A stretch of 64,000 nt of DNA from Elmis aenea (GCA_947652605.1 OX393583.1:6241222-6305221), one strand, 5' to 3'; positions 28,800 through 41,545 are shown, counted from the stretch's first letter. Made by a program: numbers and translations. The notes: generated from the letters alone by a model not told the origin.

Positions 28800-29665
28800 T
28801 CTTTTTTTTTTTAATTCATCGACTTTCTGTGCAAGAATTTGGCATGTTTTTGTAAATGTATTTGTGTTTAAATGAATTATTGTATTGTTTTAAAACAATA
28901 AATATTAATTAGGTTCCTTTGTACCTATTTTTATATGAACTGAGTAATTCCAAGTGCTTAATAAAATATATGAACTGTTTAAAAAGCTTTTTTCATTGTG
29001 CGTAAAAAAAATCAACGCTTATTAGTTGTGTTTTGTGTAACATGCAATAATTTATATTTTACTTTAAAGTAGTTGAATATTTATATGCAGCCTTATGTAC
29101 ATACAAGCACCTAATAAAAGATAGAATTACAAAAACAGGTATGAAGTATCCTACGAAGAATATAAAAATCAAAGAAAATTGCAGTAAACTTTTTGAAAAT
29201 ATTCACATGCTGTCTGTCAGTACAAAGAATGGGTGACTTATTTTAAAATTACTATTTGTGGTCAAGACTTTGTACTTGAACTACTTATTTATTGTATTGT
29301 TTTAAAGTTGCTTTTTTTAATTACTTAGCAAGCCTATTAATTATAAAATGAAATTTTTACTTTGCTAACTGGTTTGTTGTACTTTATAGATTGTACTTGG
29401 GGGTTTTAGCACAGGGGTGTTAGGCCTTTAGTTGTATAATATTTTCATTTGTCATTTTTTGTTTGTTTTGGAAATTTGTTGTCTGTCAAATTGCAACGAG
29501 CTGTGTGTTTTTCTCTGTTTTAGAAAAATCCAAGAAAACTTAAACTGCAATTGAATTTTGAAATTAGAATTTCTAATAACAGTAAAAATGACATGTACAT
29601 GACAAGGTTGGCTGCAGTGCATTTAGTGGAGTTTGGGGACGCGCGTAAGCCCTTGGCTATCAAAT
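28800..29665. other. intergenic region between RRP1 and eIF4H
   Basis: It contains the RRP1 3' UTR and poly(A) signal, then AT-rich sequence. The last 150 bp hold the likely eIF4H promoter and 5' UTR. No other feature is visible. Confidence 0.5.
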
Positions 29666-32600
29666 ATGGCCGGACGTGGAGGATATGATGATCGCGATAA
29701 CAGGTAAATTAATAGAATTTCCCTAATTTATGTGCATTCTGTTTAAGATATGTCAATATTCCACTTCGGGGCACATTATCAGTAAATGTCAAATTGAATT
29801 TATCGTACTTAATGAACATCTAACGGCAAATTTAAATGTTCCCGGTATTGCCGCAGTGTTAAGGTGCACATGCTTTTGTAACAAATGTATCAATTTTTAG
29901 AGATTATGGCGGAGGAGGAAGAAGAGGCGGCAGGAAGCCTTTCCCCACAGAACCCCCGTACACAGCATTTATTGGAAATTTACCCTACGGTATTGTTCAA
30001 GGCGACGTAAACCGCATATTCGGAGAACTTAAAGTGAAAAATGTACGACTTGTCATGGATAAAGAAACTGACCGATTCAAAGGTTTTTGTTACGTTGAGT
30101 TCGAAAGCATTCAGGATCTGGAACAAGCCGTTAACATGGATGGACTCGTTGAGGTAGAAGGAAATCGGATAAAAATTGACGTTGCCGAAGGTACATTAGC
30201 CAAACTATAATAGTTTAGATTCACTTAGGCGTTAAGGAATTGTTGTATAGTGTTTCCTCATTCAAAGCTTTCAAAATGTGTTGTTTTTTATATAGTTACG
30301 TCACTTTTGCATGTCTAGAAGTTTCATCGTAACCGTGAAACTAATTCAGTGTATTTGTTGTTGTGTTTAGGCAAAAGAACTGGCGGTTCAAGTGGTTTTG
30401 ACCGAAATCGAGGTGGTCGTGGTGGCTTCCGAGGTGGTCCCAGATCGGGTGGAGAACATAGAGGTGGCTTCGGAGATGACTTCGATCGACGTGGAGGTGG
30501 TAACCGAGGTGGTTTCACAGGTAATACAAATACTAATGTCATTCGATCGTTTAATTTCTGACATAGTCAATAAAATCTGTGGTACAAGAAATCAGTGTGT
30601 GTAGAACTTTATTTTCTATCATGAACAATCGAAGTTGACATCCAAAATCGATTAAAAAATTTACAATCTCCTTAAAAAACATTAAAATAAAACGTCATCG
30701 TTAAATGGTCCTTTTTTGTTTATTTATTGCTCCAAAGAGATTGAAGAAAACTGTCATTCGATTACCATAGGTAACAAAATTTATTAAAACAATTGAGCCA
30801 CGGCTAAACAAATGAAGTCACATGGCAATTGTTTTAGTTTGACATTTATGCTGTTTATTCGTCAGGCGTGGTAAATTTGTTAATTTTAACATATTCAACC
30901 TTGTTTTAATAATGTAGTCAGTGGAGTGGCTAATTATTGTAATCATGTGGCTCATATGTTAAAAAATGTAAATTGTTTTAAGCTTGTGTTTAATTTTTTT
31001 CAACCGTAATTTGTTTCATCGCACTTTTGTTTTATTAAAAAACTTTGATTTCTATTTATAAAAATCAAAGTAGGCAGTTATTTCGGAATCCGCATTAAGT
31101 AAGATACGTTTTACCTTCGAGTATCGAGCACTATCAAGTGTTTGTTACGTATTTATATCAATTAAAAGATGCTGTAGACAGGGATCGAGGCGGCAATAGG
31201 GGAAATTATGGAAACTTTGGTGAAGACGGCGGCGGCGGAGGAGGAGGAGGAGGAGGAGGTGGTGGTGGTGGTGGTGGTGGTGCCGGTGCCGGTGCTGGTG
31301 CTGGTGGTCCTGGAGGTGGACGAGATTGGGGTAGAGGAGGAAGTGCTTCTAATAGACAAGGAGGTTTCGGAGGTGGCGCCAGACCTCGTCCAGAAAGAAA
31401 GTCTTTCAATGAAGATTTACCAAATCCTGCACCAGGTAAGAAATATTTTACTACCCAATCATTTTTTTTTTTGTGCCGAGTTTGATGAATTTCTAGTAAT
31501 ATCAGCATGGTTATCTTCTTGTAAGTAAACCATGAATGTTATAGACTTAAAGCTGTATTACACTATACAATTTCTTGTTCAAGAAATTTTATACTAGATT
31601 GTACAGCTGTTGCCAAGTTACAATGTCGTAAATTGACTTACGCGAAGTGTCAGTTTACGACATAAGACGTGTTGTAACTTGGCAACAGCTGTACAATCTA
31701 GTATAAAATTTCTTGAACAAGAAATTGTATAGTGTAATACAGCTATTATACAGAACAACTGAAAACAAAAGCAAGTTTGCAATTGTTTCTACTTTGGAAT
31801 TAGCTCCGTCCAATGAGTTCTCAGTGGCGTGTTGTTCTATGAGCAAAAGGGGCTATTGCCATGGGCGTCCACAGGGAATTATCCAGGGGGAGGGGCAAAG
31901 CTTGCAGACCAAATTGCCCACAATTGATCCCATCAGGAATGCATTAAAATATTTAAGAACTTTTAAAGTGACCCTCTTTCATTTGGTCATTAATGGAGTA
32001 CTCGATTCCAGAGAGAGGCAAGTGCCCCGTTTACCCTCCCTTGTGGACGCCTATGGCTACTGCTTATGGCCCCCACAAACAGGGGGTCTCAAACCCCAGC
32101 CCCTGGTTCTAAAACTTATCGGGCCTTCCTATAAATTGGTTTTTGTGAAAATAATAAGTATAAGTTGTTGGTGACACAAAATTTTCAAAACGATTTGAAT
32201 ATATGCTGTTTCGGGCCCCCCCTCAAGTCGAGGGCCCCTGCCTATCACTCACGGACCCCTTACCAATCTTTTATAAACTTAAATACAAACATACTTAAGG
32301 CCCAGAGCTGGGCAAGTACTGGCCAAAAATTACTTAAGTCTTAAGTACTTACGACAAGTACTTGGGCATAAGTACCAGTACCGCATTTTTAAAAGTACTG
32401 ATTCTTAAGTACAAGTACTTGCAAAATGTACTTAAGTATTTCTACTTTTTGCAGATATTATTTAGAGACTACAGCATTGCTGATGTTACTGGTATAAAAC
32501 CCTTTTTGATGTCAGCAACCAGTTAAAAATATTACGGAATACGTAAATTTTTATTACTTTATAATAGTAAATTGTTACAGTTTATTAAAAAAGCAGTTAA

Positions 32601-35302
32601 AAGTTTTGCACAGGTAAAATTAAAAATAAATTTTGAACCGTTTTCCTATGACATTTTTCTCTAAATTATACATTTCTGGCAGTTTACGACGCGAAAATGT
32701 ATATTTTGATTTTGGGACACCCTTTGTGTGATAGACTAAAAACAGATTTGTTTAAAATTAATTTCCTAGTAAGACAAAAACTTTTCTTTCTTTTACATTT
32801 TTGTAAAAACTAAACCTCAGTTGCCATTTTGGGCGTTATTTTTGTGACACAATGTATACTGAACGTATAATATATTAGGAGTTGTTTATTAAATGTGCTT
32901 ATATAGGTTTCACTATTACATACTGTTAATTAATTTTGAAAGGTTGTGGCTATTTGCACCTACAGTAGGTACGAATAATTGGCTATTTGCACCTACTGTA
33001 AAGGAATATACCGGGTACTGAGTTCTGGTACTTTTTTGTATTTAGTTTTAAGTTTACATAAATAAACTTTTATATATATGTTATGTGTAATTAACCCGAA
33101 TATTTGAACATATGTACACTATTATCTCACTTTCGGTTTCGCCGGAAATTGCGCTAACTTTGTTATTTCAAATGGAACACCCTATATATATTTACATTTT
33201 TAGAAAAGGAGGCAATTATGAATTCAACTGCACTGGTTTGGTTACTTTTTTATTTTTATTTAGTCATAAGTCCCTCTACCGTGTAGGACTTTGGTTAATT
33301 TAAATAACCTTAAATAATTTTTGAACAATAATTTACTTTTTTATTAAGTGAGCCGTGACCTGCATACATTGAATTTTATTTTGTCAACAAGTATCTGACA
33401 AATGTTTTTGTAAATTTTAATTGCCATTTAGGTTACTTTAATTGGCTTTGAAGATTGCAAATCGGTTTTTTGACAAATGCAAATGCAGTAGTACATGCAC
33501 TTATTTAAATAAGAGTATTTCCTGTCGAATTTAACAATACCAATAACTTATATTTGTGTTGGATTGCTGCTTCACAGACTTAAAATATTATAAAAACTTG
33601 TTAAGATATCCTATTAATCGCAGTACACTGTGCCTAAGTGCAACAAAACAAATTATAGTTGTAACTAATATAGTTATTTAATAAAAAAAATTAGTGATAA
33701 TTTGTTGCAATTATGCACAGTATACTACAATTAATAGAATATCTAAATAAGTTTTTATAATATTTTAAGTCATTGAGGCAAGCAGCCTTTCAACACAAAT
33801 ATATGTTATTGGTCAAAAAATAGTCTGCAACCTTCAAAGCCGATTAAAGTAACCTAAATGTTAATAAAAATGTACGAAAAACCTTTTTTGGACAATTGTT
33901 GACATAATAAAATTCAATTTATAAAGGTAACGGCAAATAAATATTGGTCCAAAAATTATTTGATGTTATTAAAATTAATCAAAATGATGCAGTTGTATTC
34001 AAAGTTGCCTCCTCTTTCCAAAAATACAAAATATACGGGGTGTTCCATTTGAAATAACAAAGTTGGGGCAATTTCCGACGAAACCGGAATTGAAATAATA
34101 GTGTACATATGTTCAAATATTCTGGTTATTTACACATATCATCTGTATAAAAGTTGATTTATGAAAAATTAAAACTAAAGTAAAAAAGGGGGTGTACCAG
34201 AACTCAGTTACAAGCGGTATATGCCTATACAGTAGGTGCAAATAGCCAATTATTCGTACCTACTGTAGGTGCAAATAGCCACAACCATTTTGAAAACGTT
34301 TTGTTTTTCCATTAATATAATAATAAGAGCGACACTACAGTACATTTACTATGAACATTTCTGCTAAACTTCTATATACATGAGACGTACAAGGAAAATA
34401 TACATGGTTCAAATCAGTAATTAACTATACAAATTTTAGTAATTTAGGGTCAAAAATTAAAGAATTGTTCACAATATAATACAATAAAGGTTGTAGGATA
34501 AGATTTACCTTATAGGTAGAGTTTAATTTATATTTAATAAAATTGTTGTCCGTATTAACCTTTTCAACAGTAGCTATTCTATGCACCCCAATGTGGATTA
34601 TGTTTAAAACTTTAGACAAGTTTTAACACGTTGAAAACCACCGTTCCTATCTTATAAAACTTAATATCTTAAAAAGTACTTGTGTTCACTAAAAGTATTT
34701 AAGTACTTTACACTGTACTGCAGTATTTTACAAAGTACTTAGGTAATTTTTGTGGTACTGAAGTCCTAATACAAGTGATAAGTACCAGTATTTTCAGCGA
34801 AGTACTCGAGATTCAAGTCCTAGGTAACTAATTTTAAAATGTACTGCAGTACAAGTCTTAAGTACCGGAAAAGTACTTGAAAAAGTACTGAAGTAAAAAA
34901 ATACTTAAGTAAAAAATACTTAAGTTAAAAATACTTAAGTAAAAATATACTTAAGTAATGCCCAGCTCTGCTAAGGCCCCATGAACATATAACGTGCCAC
35001 TGTGATTTCCATATACTTTTTTTTTAGCATCTACATTAGGCGATTATTATTAATTTTTTTTTAAAAAAAGGTTTAGTTTCCCGATAGTAATTACTCAATT
35101 GTGATTTTTGTATAGGTTTTACACGTTTAATGTTTGATTTGCAGATACGTCCGGGCGAACTAGACTTAAGCTACAACCAAGGACTGTATCAGCACCAGTG
35201 AACGCTATGGCCGAAACTTCACAAACATCTACAATATTCGGTGGTGCAAGACCACGAGAAGAAAAGGTGGAGAAGGAGAAGAAAACAGACGAGAAAGAAT
35301 AA
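29666..35302 (+). CDS. eIF4H: eukaryotic translation initiation factor 4H
   Basis: eIF4H is an RRM protein that stimulates the eIF4A helicase during mRNA scanning. There are five exons: 29666-29703, 29901-30190, 30371-30520, 31178-31435, 35145-35302, giving 297 residues. After the RG-rich N-terminus ([19 protein letters not shown]), the RRM runs from about 33 to 108 with RNP2 AFIGNL (35-40) and RNP1 KGFCYVEF (73-80). An RGG/glycine-rich middle follows, and exon 4 encodes a long uninterrupted glycine run and then alternating Ala-Gly. The C-terminus has [10 protein letters not shown] and [17 protein letters not shown], the conserved tail of the family. Exons 3 and 4 are multiples of three and could be skipped without frameshift. 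The 3.7-kb last intron is full of transposons. Confidence 0.93.
31549..31743. mobile_element. hairpin MITE family 2, copy 2 (eIF4H intron 4)
   Basis: The ends AAGCTGTATTACACTATACA and the mirror TATAGTGTAATACAGCT bound it, with near-perfect arms of about 85 bp around a centre containing GACTTACGCGAAGTGTCAG. It is the same family as 20752-20960 and has the cleaner palindrome of the two. Confidence 0.85.
32303..34970. mobile_element. 2.67-kb hAT-like non-autonomous element with 8-bp target duplication
   Basis: The ends are CAGAGCTGGGCAAGTACT and the inverted CCCAGCTCTG, in the CAGAG-TGGG style of hAT termini. It is flanked by TTAAGGCC (32295-32302) and CTAAGGCC (34971-34978), an 8-bp duplication with one mismatch, as hAT elements make. 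Subterminal arms are crowded with AAGTACTT/ACTTAAGT palindromes in both orientations. There is no transposase frame. A second inverted-repeat unit is nested inside at 32942-34286. Confidence 0.8.
32942..34286. mobile_element. nested fold-back element inside the hAT-like element
   Basis: The ends GGTTGTGGCTATTTGCACCT and the mirror GGTGCAAATAGCCACAACC are inverted, and the arms extend inward for several hundred bp (for example GTAGGTACGAATAATTGGCT and its mirror at about 34242-34261, and GGAACACCCTATATATA with its mirror near 34035-34055). It lies wholly within 32303-34970. It could alternatively be the inner part of one large palindrome. Confidence 0.6.
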
Positions 35303-37390
35303 GGACATTTGTTTGGTGTGTCTCTATTTAATATAGGTTATATTATGGATTATTTAATATTTTAAATAAAAACAGTCGAATGCTTGAAACTATACTTATT
35401 AGAGATGCGTTATGTACCACATACAAAACCGCATAGATTTTGGTTGTGCTGTATAAATTCCGTACATTGACGGCATAAATTATTTGTTTCGTTGAAAAGG
35501 CTGATGGCGCAAAGTCAGTCAAGCATTGACACTGCAAGTTTATTAAGTCTTGTTTTTTCTTTTGTTTATTTTGTCGCTCTGTTGTTATTCCTTGTTTTGT
35601 TTTACAGTGAAGTTAGGTACAATAAAAAGTACTTTTAAATTAATGGCCTCGCATACTTGAAGCCCTAGACTACATCGACATTCAATTGTTTATAATCTGC
35701 ACATTCAGGTGTTATCGAAAAGTTATCAATGCTGTTTAAACCTTATTGACACGCGTTGGTTGACATTCAGTTGTTTGTAATTGGCAATGCAATTGTTTTC
35801 AATTTTAAAAACGTGCAATGCTTCAATTGTTTTTAAAAGCGCACATCACAATCGTTTTCTAGCTCGAATGTTATTTTTTGTTTGTTGACGGCATTATGCA
35901 GTAAGAATTTAATTTTCGGAGCCCTTTCAAACTATCCACGACTTAATTAATTTAAAAATATGAAAATTTGACATAGTCAAATTCGTTAATTCGTATCGAA
36001 TTAAATTCTAAAAGCCGATATTTGGTGCAGCACATTTTATTAATTTTAGGTTTTAATATTTCATATACTTAAATTTTAAAATATCATTACCAAATCGCAA
36101 AGATTAGATATTTAAACGCAGGCTAACTTGATTTTAATTTTTCTTCAGTAATCGACCATTAAAGTTACTCGAAATTTCATTCATGTACTGCAAATTATTG
36201 CTTTATATTTGTTGTAATGAAAACAGAATTTCCTAATAAGTTGCAATTGTTTCAGCATAACGATTTGAAATTGTTTTAGTACACCGAGTTGCAATTGTTT
36301 CAGTACATCGAATTGCAATTGTGTCAGTACATCGAATTGCAATTGTTTTAATGTATCGAGATGCAATACTTACAGTATAGCGATTTTCAGTTGTTTTTAA
36401 CTAATTGTTAATAAATAATTATGCACAAATCTAGCTGAAGAAAAAAAAATGAAAGAAATAGCACCATAGTATTGGCAATAATTAAATGCATTTAGTGTTT
36501 TGTTTTTATGAAATAACAGATTTGTACATTATTAAGTGAGTTTTAGCTGCGATTTGGGCTTAATTTTTTGCTAGTATTGTTTTGGATAATTTTTGATTAC
36601 TGAATATGTGCAATAAAGTTACGTAATAATTTTCGTTTTAAAAATGTTTATTTACTTTTAAGAATTGTCGCCGAAACTTGAATTTGTACGATCAATGCTT
36701 GACATGTCTTTTAAAACATTTCCTCAGTAACGGACTTAGATAATTGTTGACTATCGTTTGTAAAGTTAATTATTCACTTGCAGAGTAAGTGCAAAAATTT
36801 ATATTTCTATTTGCATTGTAAGGCGATTGTATTGATTGCCGTATTCGCTTTATAAGTTTTTTGTAAGTGACTTTTTGTGACATATATGTTGAACATGCAT
36901 ACACCTTTCGGAACATCTTACCCAATACCAGTGTAGTGTAGATATTTGATATACTTGGAGAGGCATTGTGAAAATGGTATGCATTTTGTGTCTTGTTTTG
37001 TTGTGTACCTATAATATTTACCAAATTTTTACAATGCTGTTATCGCATGTTCATTCCACGACCATGTTGTGTAGCGAACATGCCCGTGTATGATATAATT
37101 AAATAAAATGTAAAGATTTGTAAGTTTTTATTTAAAAAGTGTCTGCACTTTTTTTTTTTTACCAAAAAATCAACTGTCTGAAAACTGAAGCAAATGGTTT
37201 CAAACGTCTTGTACAAGGTATTTATGGACTAATTAAGGATTATTATACGATTTTTATTTTTGTGAAAAATAGGAAAAGTGCCAAGGCTATATGTTATCAA
37301 ACTTTATTTTTAGCATTCAATACTTTATTTCAATTTCTCTGTAGGGTTCTGTGCCTGTAGGTCACACCTGTTACGAGTTATCACGGGTCT
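35303..37390. other. eIF4H 3' region and intergenic DNA
   Basis: A poly(A) signal AATAAA at 35621-35626 probably ends eIF4H. The remainder is AT-rich, with the minisatellite at 36240-36366, and no coding frame of any character. An AATAAA at about 37103 precedes the amplified locus. Confidence 0.5.
36240..36366. repeat. 29-bp minisatellite (TTGCAATTGTTTCAGTACAT)
   Basis: Four to five imperfect copies of a unit reading GTTGCAATTGTTTCAGTACA-TCGA occur in a row. The core TTGCAATTG is palindromic. The short open frame read on the minus strand is simply the repeat translated. Confidence 0.8.
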
Positions 37391-38089
37391 GTGTCAAGGT
37401 CGTACATATTAACCAATGTTGTAAAAATTCCGCCAAGAAGTAAAACAGCAAAAAAGATAACGACGTCATCAAGGAACCGATAATACGCCATTTTATCGCC
37501 AGTCTTCTCGGAGTTATGCGTGTGTGTTTGTAGTGATATTATTTATAATTAATTACGCCGATTGCTGTTAAAACTAATTTCAGTGGTTTGAAGATTTTGG
37601 ATACTATCTAGCAGTTGCACGTCTTGAAAAGGTAAAATACTTATTTCGTGCTTAAATGATCGCAGTAATTATGTTAATTTTAAGATTAAATTTACATGCT
37701 TTATTGATTGGATATCAGTAAATCTATTTTTGCTGACAAAAATCGCCTTAAATATTAATATAGTTACTGTTTCATTAATTTTAGTATTCGATGTATCAGA
37801 AAATGTCCGTCAATCATGGCCAAGATTTTTTGTTCTCTAATAGCTGACGCTGCTTGATGTATTAAATAGGTACAAGGAATGTCGTGTTTGTATAAATATG
37901 TGATTGGGCTATTGCTTTAGTGTATGAAGTTAAATTTTGATAATGTAAACAGATATATTTACAAATAGCAATAATATTAATAATTTTGTTTAAAAGTGCA
38001 TAAGATTTATCGTAGTTTAGAAATTATTTTGTCAATGTATCTGATTTGTTTAAAAACAATCTAAATTTCTTATTTTCCGATGTGCTCAT

Positions 38090-38540
38090 CTTTTGCGAGC
38101 AAAACGGCGCAAAGTTTTTGAAATTATCCCAAACGGTTCCCGAGAAAAACGCGAAAAACCAGACCCCTGCAAAAGCCGAAATTTGTTCGTAAAAATAAAC
38201 ACCTCGGTTCACAAAAAAATCCATAACTTCGTTATTTTTCGTGCAATATTTTTGAATTTGGGCTCAAAATGTAGCTAAAAGATGGGCGCATCTGATGACG
38301 TGTAGAAAACGCATTTTAAAATGTTGTAGTATATTTAACGTACGTCCGAAAATGGTTCTTATAAATGGTCATTTTTGCGATCGCGATTGGCTGTTGCACC
38401 GTGTTGGAAAAAATTAAAAATTTTTATATTCCGACGCGCGCATCTTTTGCGAGTATAGCGGCGCAAAGTTTTTGAAATTATCTCAAACGGTTCCCGAGAA
38501 AAACGCGAAATACTAGACCCCTGCGAAAGCCGGAATTCGT
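38090..38540. repeat. dispersed repeat, two copies (CGGCGCAAAGTTTTTGAAAT)
   Basis: The phrase CGGTTCCCGAGAAAAACGCG, with flanking GCAAAGTTTTTGAAATTAT before and CCAGACCCCTGCAAAAGCCG after, occurs at about 38100-38190 and again at 38455-38535. A third copy is at 43190-43290. These interrupt the A1 copy and are a separate dispersed family. The minus-strand frame at 38024-38224 is only the translated repeat. Confidence 0.7.
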
Positions 38541-40217
38541 TCCGAGAATATGTGCCGCCTCGTTCTTTTACGACAAATACTATTTAACCTCAATTCTTTG
38601 ACGTTTCTGGCGGGGTAATTTTACATGATTGGGTTTTGAACGTCGAATTTGTATTGTTCAAAGGATTTTTTTTCTAATAAACGTGTGTATTTAGAGGAGT
38701 ATGAATTCAAATATCGATTTTCGTGCACAAACGTTAAGGTAACAGTATACATTATTTTATTAGTCTTAATGATCAGTTAACGTAAGCATCCAGTATGAAC
38801 ATTTGTAACTGAATGATTGGTAGATGTATATGTAAATGTAAGGATTATTGTAGTTTATGTTAAACTTTTCTCCAAAATGAATGGTAATTCTAATGTATAT
38901 TGTTTTTACAGATATGGAACTGGCTACTGCCAAACTCAACCGCAGCTGACAGCAACTGCGAACCTCAACTGAACTTTAGTTTATAAATCAGGCTATACTT
39001 AGCATGTTGAACTTCAAGTTTAGAGCTTATGTCGATGTCGTCCGTCCATCAGTCATCTGCTCAGAAATTTTTGGGGAATGGTTTGGAACTCGTACTGAAA
39101 TTTATCGTTGGTTGTCCTGGTGCCATCTTTATTATTTATTACCAGTCTTGGTTCAGAGAGTTATATAAGCTTTTAGCTTTTTTGCTCATGGAACATTTAA
39201 GGTAATTTTCATATTGTTTTTGGGAACGAATGCTGTGCAAATAGTTATTATTGAGGGATGAACGTCTAAGCAAATCTCCCTAGTTAAAAAATTAGTCAGT
39301 GTCGTAAGAACTAATTGTTTAAGGCATTTATCAGTCATAGTGTTGTAAATTAGAGTCGCTTTTCTTATTAAATGTTTGGAGGTAAAGACGACGTTTGAAA
39401 ATCGATTTTAGTCTTGATAACGCCTTCAAATCTTTTCAGTCTCTTATTTTTGAATGTTTTTGTGATGTTTTTAGTTGTAAAGACCTTTTGAAACCTTTGT
39501 AGTTTTAATTTTTTCATGTTAAGAGTCGAAAAAACAATTTCCAAATTAGTTTTGAAATGTGTTTTAATAACTTTGTTTTACTAATGTTTTAATTTCAGGA
39601 TGTCTTGAGGATTTTTCACCCAGTTAGGTCAGGTCACTGTTGGACCCGATGGCTGGATGCTGGAGTCTGCTCTGCATGGTCGAGCATCGCCAGAGTTCTG
39701 TGTTTGCTCAGGCAAGATGGCACCGGCACATTGGGCATGGTCGGAATTATTCTGGTGAGAGACTAAAATTGTTTTTTTTGTGTAGTGTTGACTTCTTTGA
39801 TTTTGGTGTACAAAAGCTTCCAAGTAAAATTGTTGGTAGTTTTCTAGGGGTAAATTTTCGGTAGCTTCTAATTAAGTTTGCAGTCATTGTTTAATATAAA
39901 TAAATGTAAAATTGGCACTGATTTTAGATGAAGGATTTCTTGTTAAAATGCTAGGCCAGTTTCAAGACTTTTATCTCTACCGTCAATGAGACCAGAGTTT
40001 TGAACTTGCTTAAGCATCTACTTATAAAAAAATCCCTCATGTAAAAGAGCAATTTTATTAATTTATTAATGGTAATAATTCTTTGATGATTTCTGAACAA
40101 TTCTTTCATAGTTTTTTGATAAGCTTTGTAATCATTTAGATATCATTCAATTATTTATTGTACACAATTAAATAAGTTCACTTGCATCACAGTTAATCGG
40201 TTTTGAAGTTTTAAAGC

Positions 40218-40516
40218 CTCTACACATTAGCCAACTTGTCGGGGCCGACAGTCGGGAACTCCGAGTTGGGTGTTGTCTACACACCTCCCGATCAGTACAA
40301 CCAACAGCATAAACGTCATAGCTTTTTATTCATTTTGATGTTAAATTTTCAGTTTAATAGTCCTTATCTAAAGGAATGTAGTGGGGAGGTTGGCTTGTTG
40401 GATAGACTGCTCAGCCGACCATTCCAACTGTCGTGTTGGTCGGGTGAAACACTACACATTAAACAATTTATCGGAATGGTCGGCCGGTTGTCCCGACAAA
40501 TTGGTAGGTGTGTAGA
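40218..40516. mobile_element. MITE with ends CTACACA...TGTGTAG
   Basis: The ends CTCTACACATTAGCCAACTT and the mirror AATTGGTAGGTGTGTAG are inverted, and inner blocks (GTCGGG/CCCGAC, GGTCGG/CCGACC) recur in both orientations. It is about 300 bp, AT-poor relative to its surroundings, and inserted in the A1 copy just before the stem-loop segment. Confidence 0.65.
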
Positions 40517-40625
40517 CCCTTTTAATGCACAATTCAAGGGTAAAAAATCAAATTAACTCTTTAAAGGTGACAAAGCGCCTGAGATTTAGGCAACTCAAGT
40601 TACAGCAACTTAGTATTGATTAATA

Positions 40626-40718
40626 AATGAACGAGGCGGCACATTAAAATTACACAATGGATGAAATAATTTCAAGTGTTTGTTTTTACATGTTAGTGGA
40701 TGTGCCGCCTCGCTCATT
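40626..40718 (+). ncRNA. 93-nt stem-loop, copy 1
   Basis: Left arm AATGAACGAGGCGGCACAT (40626-40644) pairs with right arm ATGTGCCGCCTCGCTCATT (40700-40718): 18 of 19 positions match. The loop is 55 nt. An upstream block with AAGCGCCTGAGATTTAGGC and AAGTTACAGCAACTT is also shared by the other copies. Confidence 0.75.
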
Positions 40719-41452
40719 GACGATCACGACCAGTACTATTTTAACCTTTTTTGATGTTTCTGGCGGAGTAATTTTACATGATTGGAGTTTTTGTTGTTTA
40801 AAGAAATTTTCTTCTAATGATTGTGTGTATTTAGAGGAGTATGATTACAAATATCGATTTTCGTGCACAAACGTTAAGGTAACTTATACTCTTGAGGTGG
40901 AATGAGTTTTGTTTTCTCTAAAATCAAATATCTTATTATTTTTCTCTCTTTATCTATGCTTATTATCTATTATTTTTAAGAAAATATTTTGGTTGCAGAT
41001 ATTGCGATGAAAATAAGGGAATGACAACAGAAAATCATGGAGCCTTCTTGTGAAAAAAAAAGGGTGAGTGGTTTAAATTTGTTTTTAGTTTACAAAAATA
41101 GACTATTGTCCATGTACTTTATCCATTTCTTATAAAACCGTCTGAGAGTAAATAATTGTTATAAATTTGAGTTTGTAATTAATAAATGCTCGTAGATTTA
41201 ACATTTTTTGCATGCTTGCTTACAAAAGTGCAATGATTTTAGTCTATACTTGTACATGTTGGGCTGTTTTTTGATTTTGTTAATGTTTTCTATTAGCTTA
41301 ACACAATTAAAAAAGTTCACTTGCATCACAGTTGATCAGTTTTGAAGTTTTTCATGCACAATTTAAAGATCAAATATCAATTTAACTCTAAAGGTGATAA
41401 AGCGCCTGAGATGTAGGCAACCCAAGTTACAGCAACTTCGTATTGATCAATA

Positions 41453-41545
41453 AATGAACGAAGCGGCACATTAAAATTACACAATGGATGAAATAATTTT
41501 AACTTTTTGTTTTTACATGTTAGTGGATGTGCCGCCTCGCTCATT
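41453..41545 (+). ncRNA. 93-nt stem-loop, copy 2
   Basis: Left arm AATGAACGAAGCGGCACAT (41453-41471) pairs with right arm ATGTGCCGCCTCGCTCATT (41527-41545): 17 of 19 positions pair. The length is the same as copy 1. Its downstream flank is interrupted by the 295-bp satellite. Confidence 0.7.

Larger units (their letters stand above)
37430..41063 (+). ncRNA. amplified exon-cassette locus, + strand copy A1 (putative lncRNA)
   Basis: Exon-like segments are recognised because matching splice sites recur in diverged copies. Exon 1 ends at 37631 (CGTCTTGAAAAG|GTAAAA). A further segment runs 38550-38738 (ending CGTTAAG|GTAAC), with a second copy ending at 40878 just after the 93-nt stem-loop. Exon 2 is 38912-39201 (TTTTTACAG|ATATGG to TTTAAG|GTAATT), exon 3 is 39599-39754 and exon 5 is 40999-41063 (GGTTGCAG|ATATTG to AAAGG|GTGAGT). 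Copies on the other strand share these borders. No long frame joins the exons. A 60-codon frame spans exons 2-3 (39029 onward), but the corresponding frames are short or stopped in other copies. Transcription is inferred, not shown. Confidence 0.45.

Noticed and set aside
31162..31528. Proline-rich, serine/threonine-rich and valine-rich frames over eIF4H exon 4
   Set aside because: These are other-frame readings of the glycine-coding triplet repeat.
31713..32174. 153-codon plus-strand open frame in eIF4H intron 4
   Set aside because: It begins inside a MITE arm and has no recognisable protein content. It is not bounded by splice signals that fit eIF4H.
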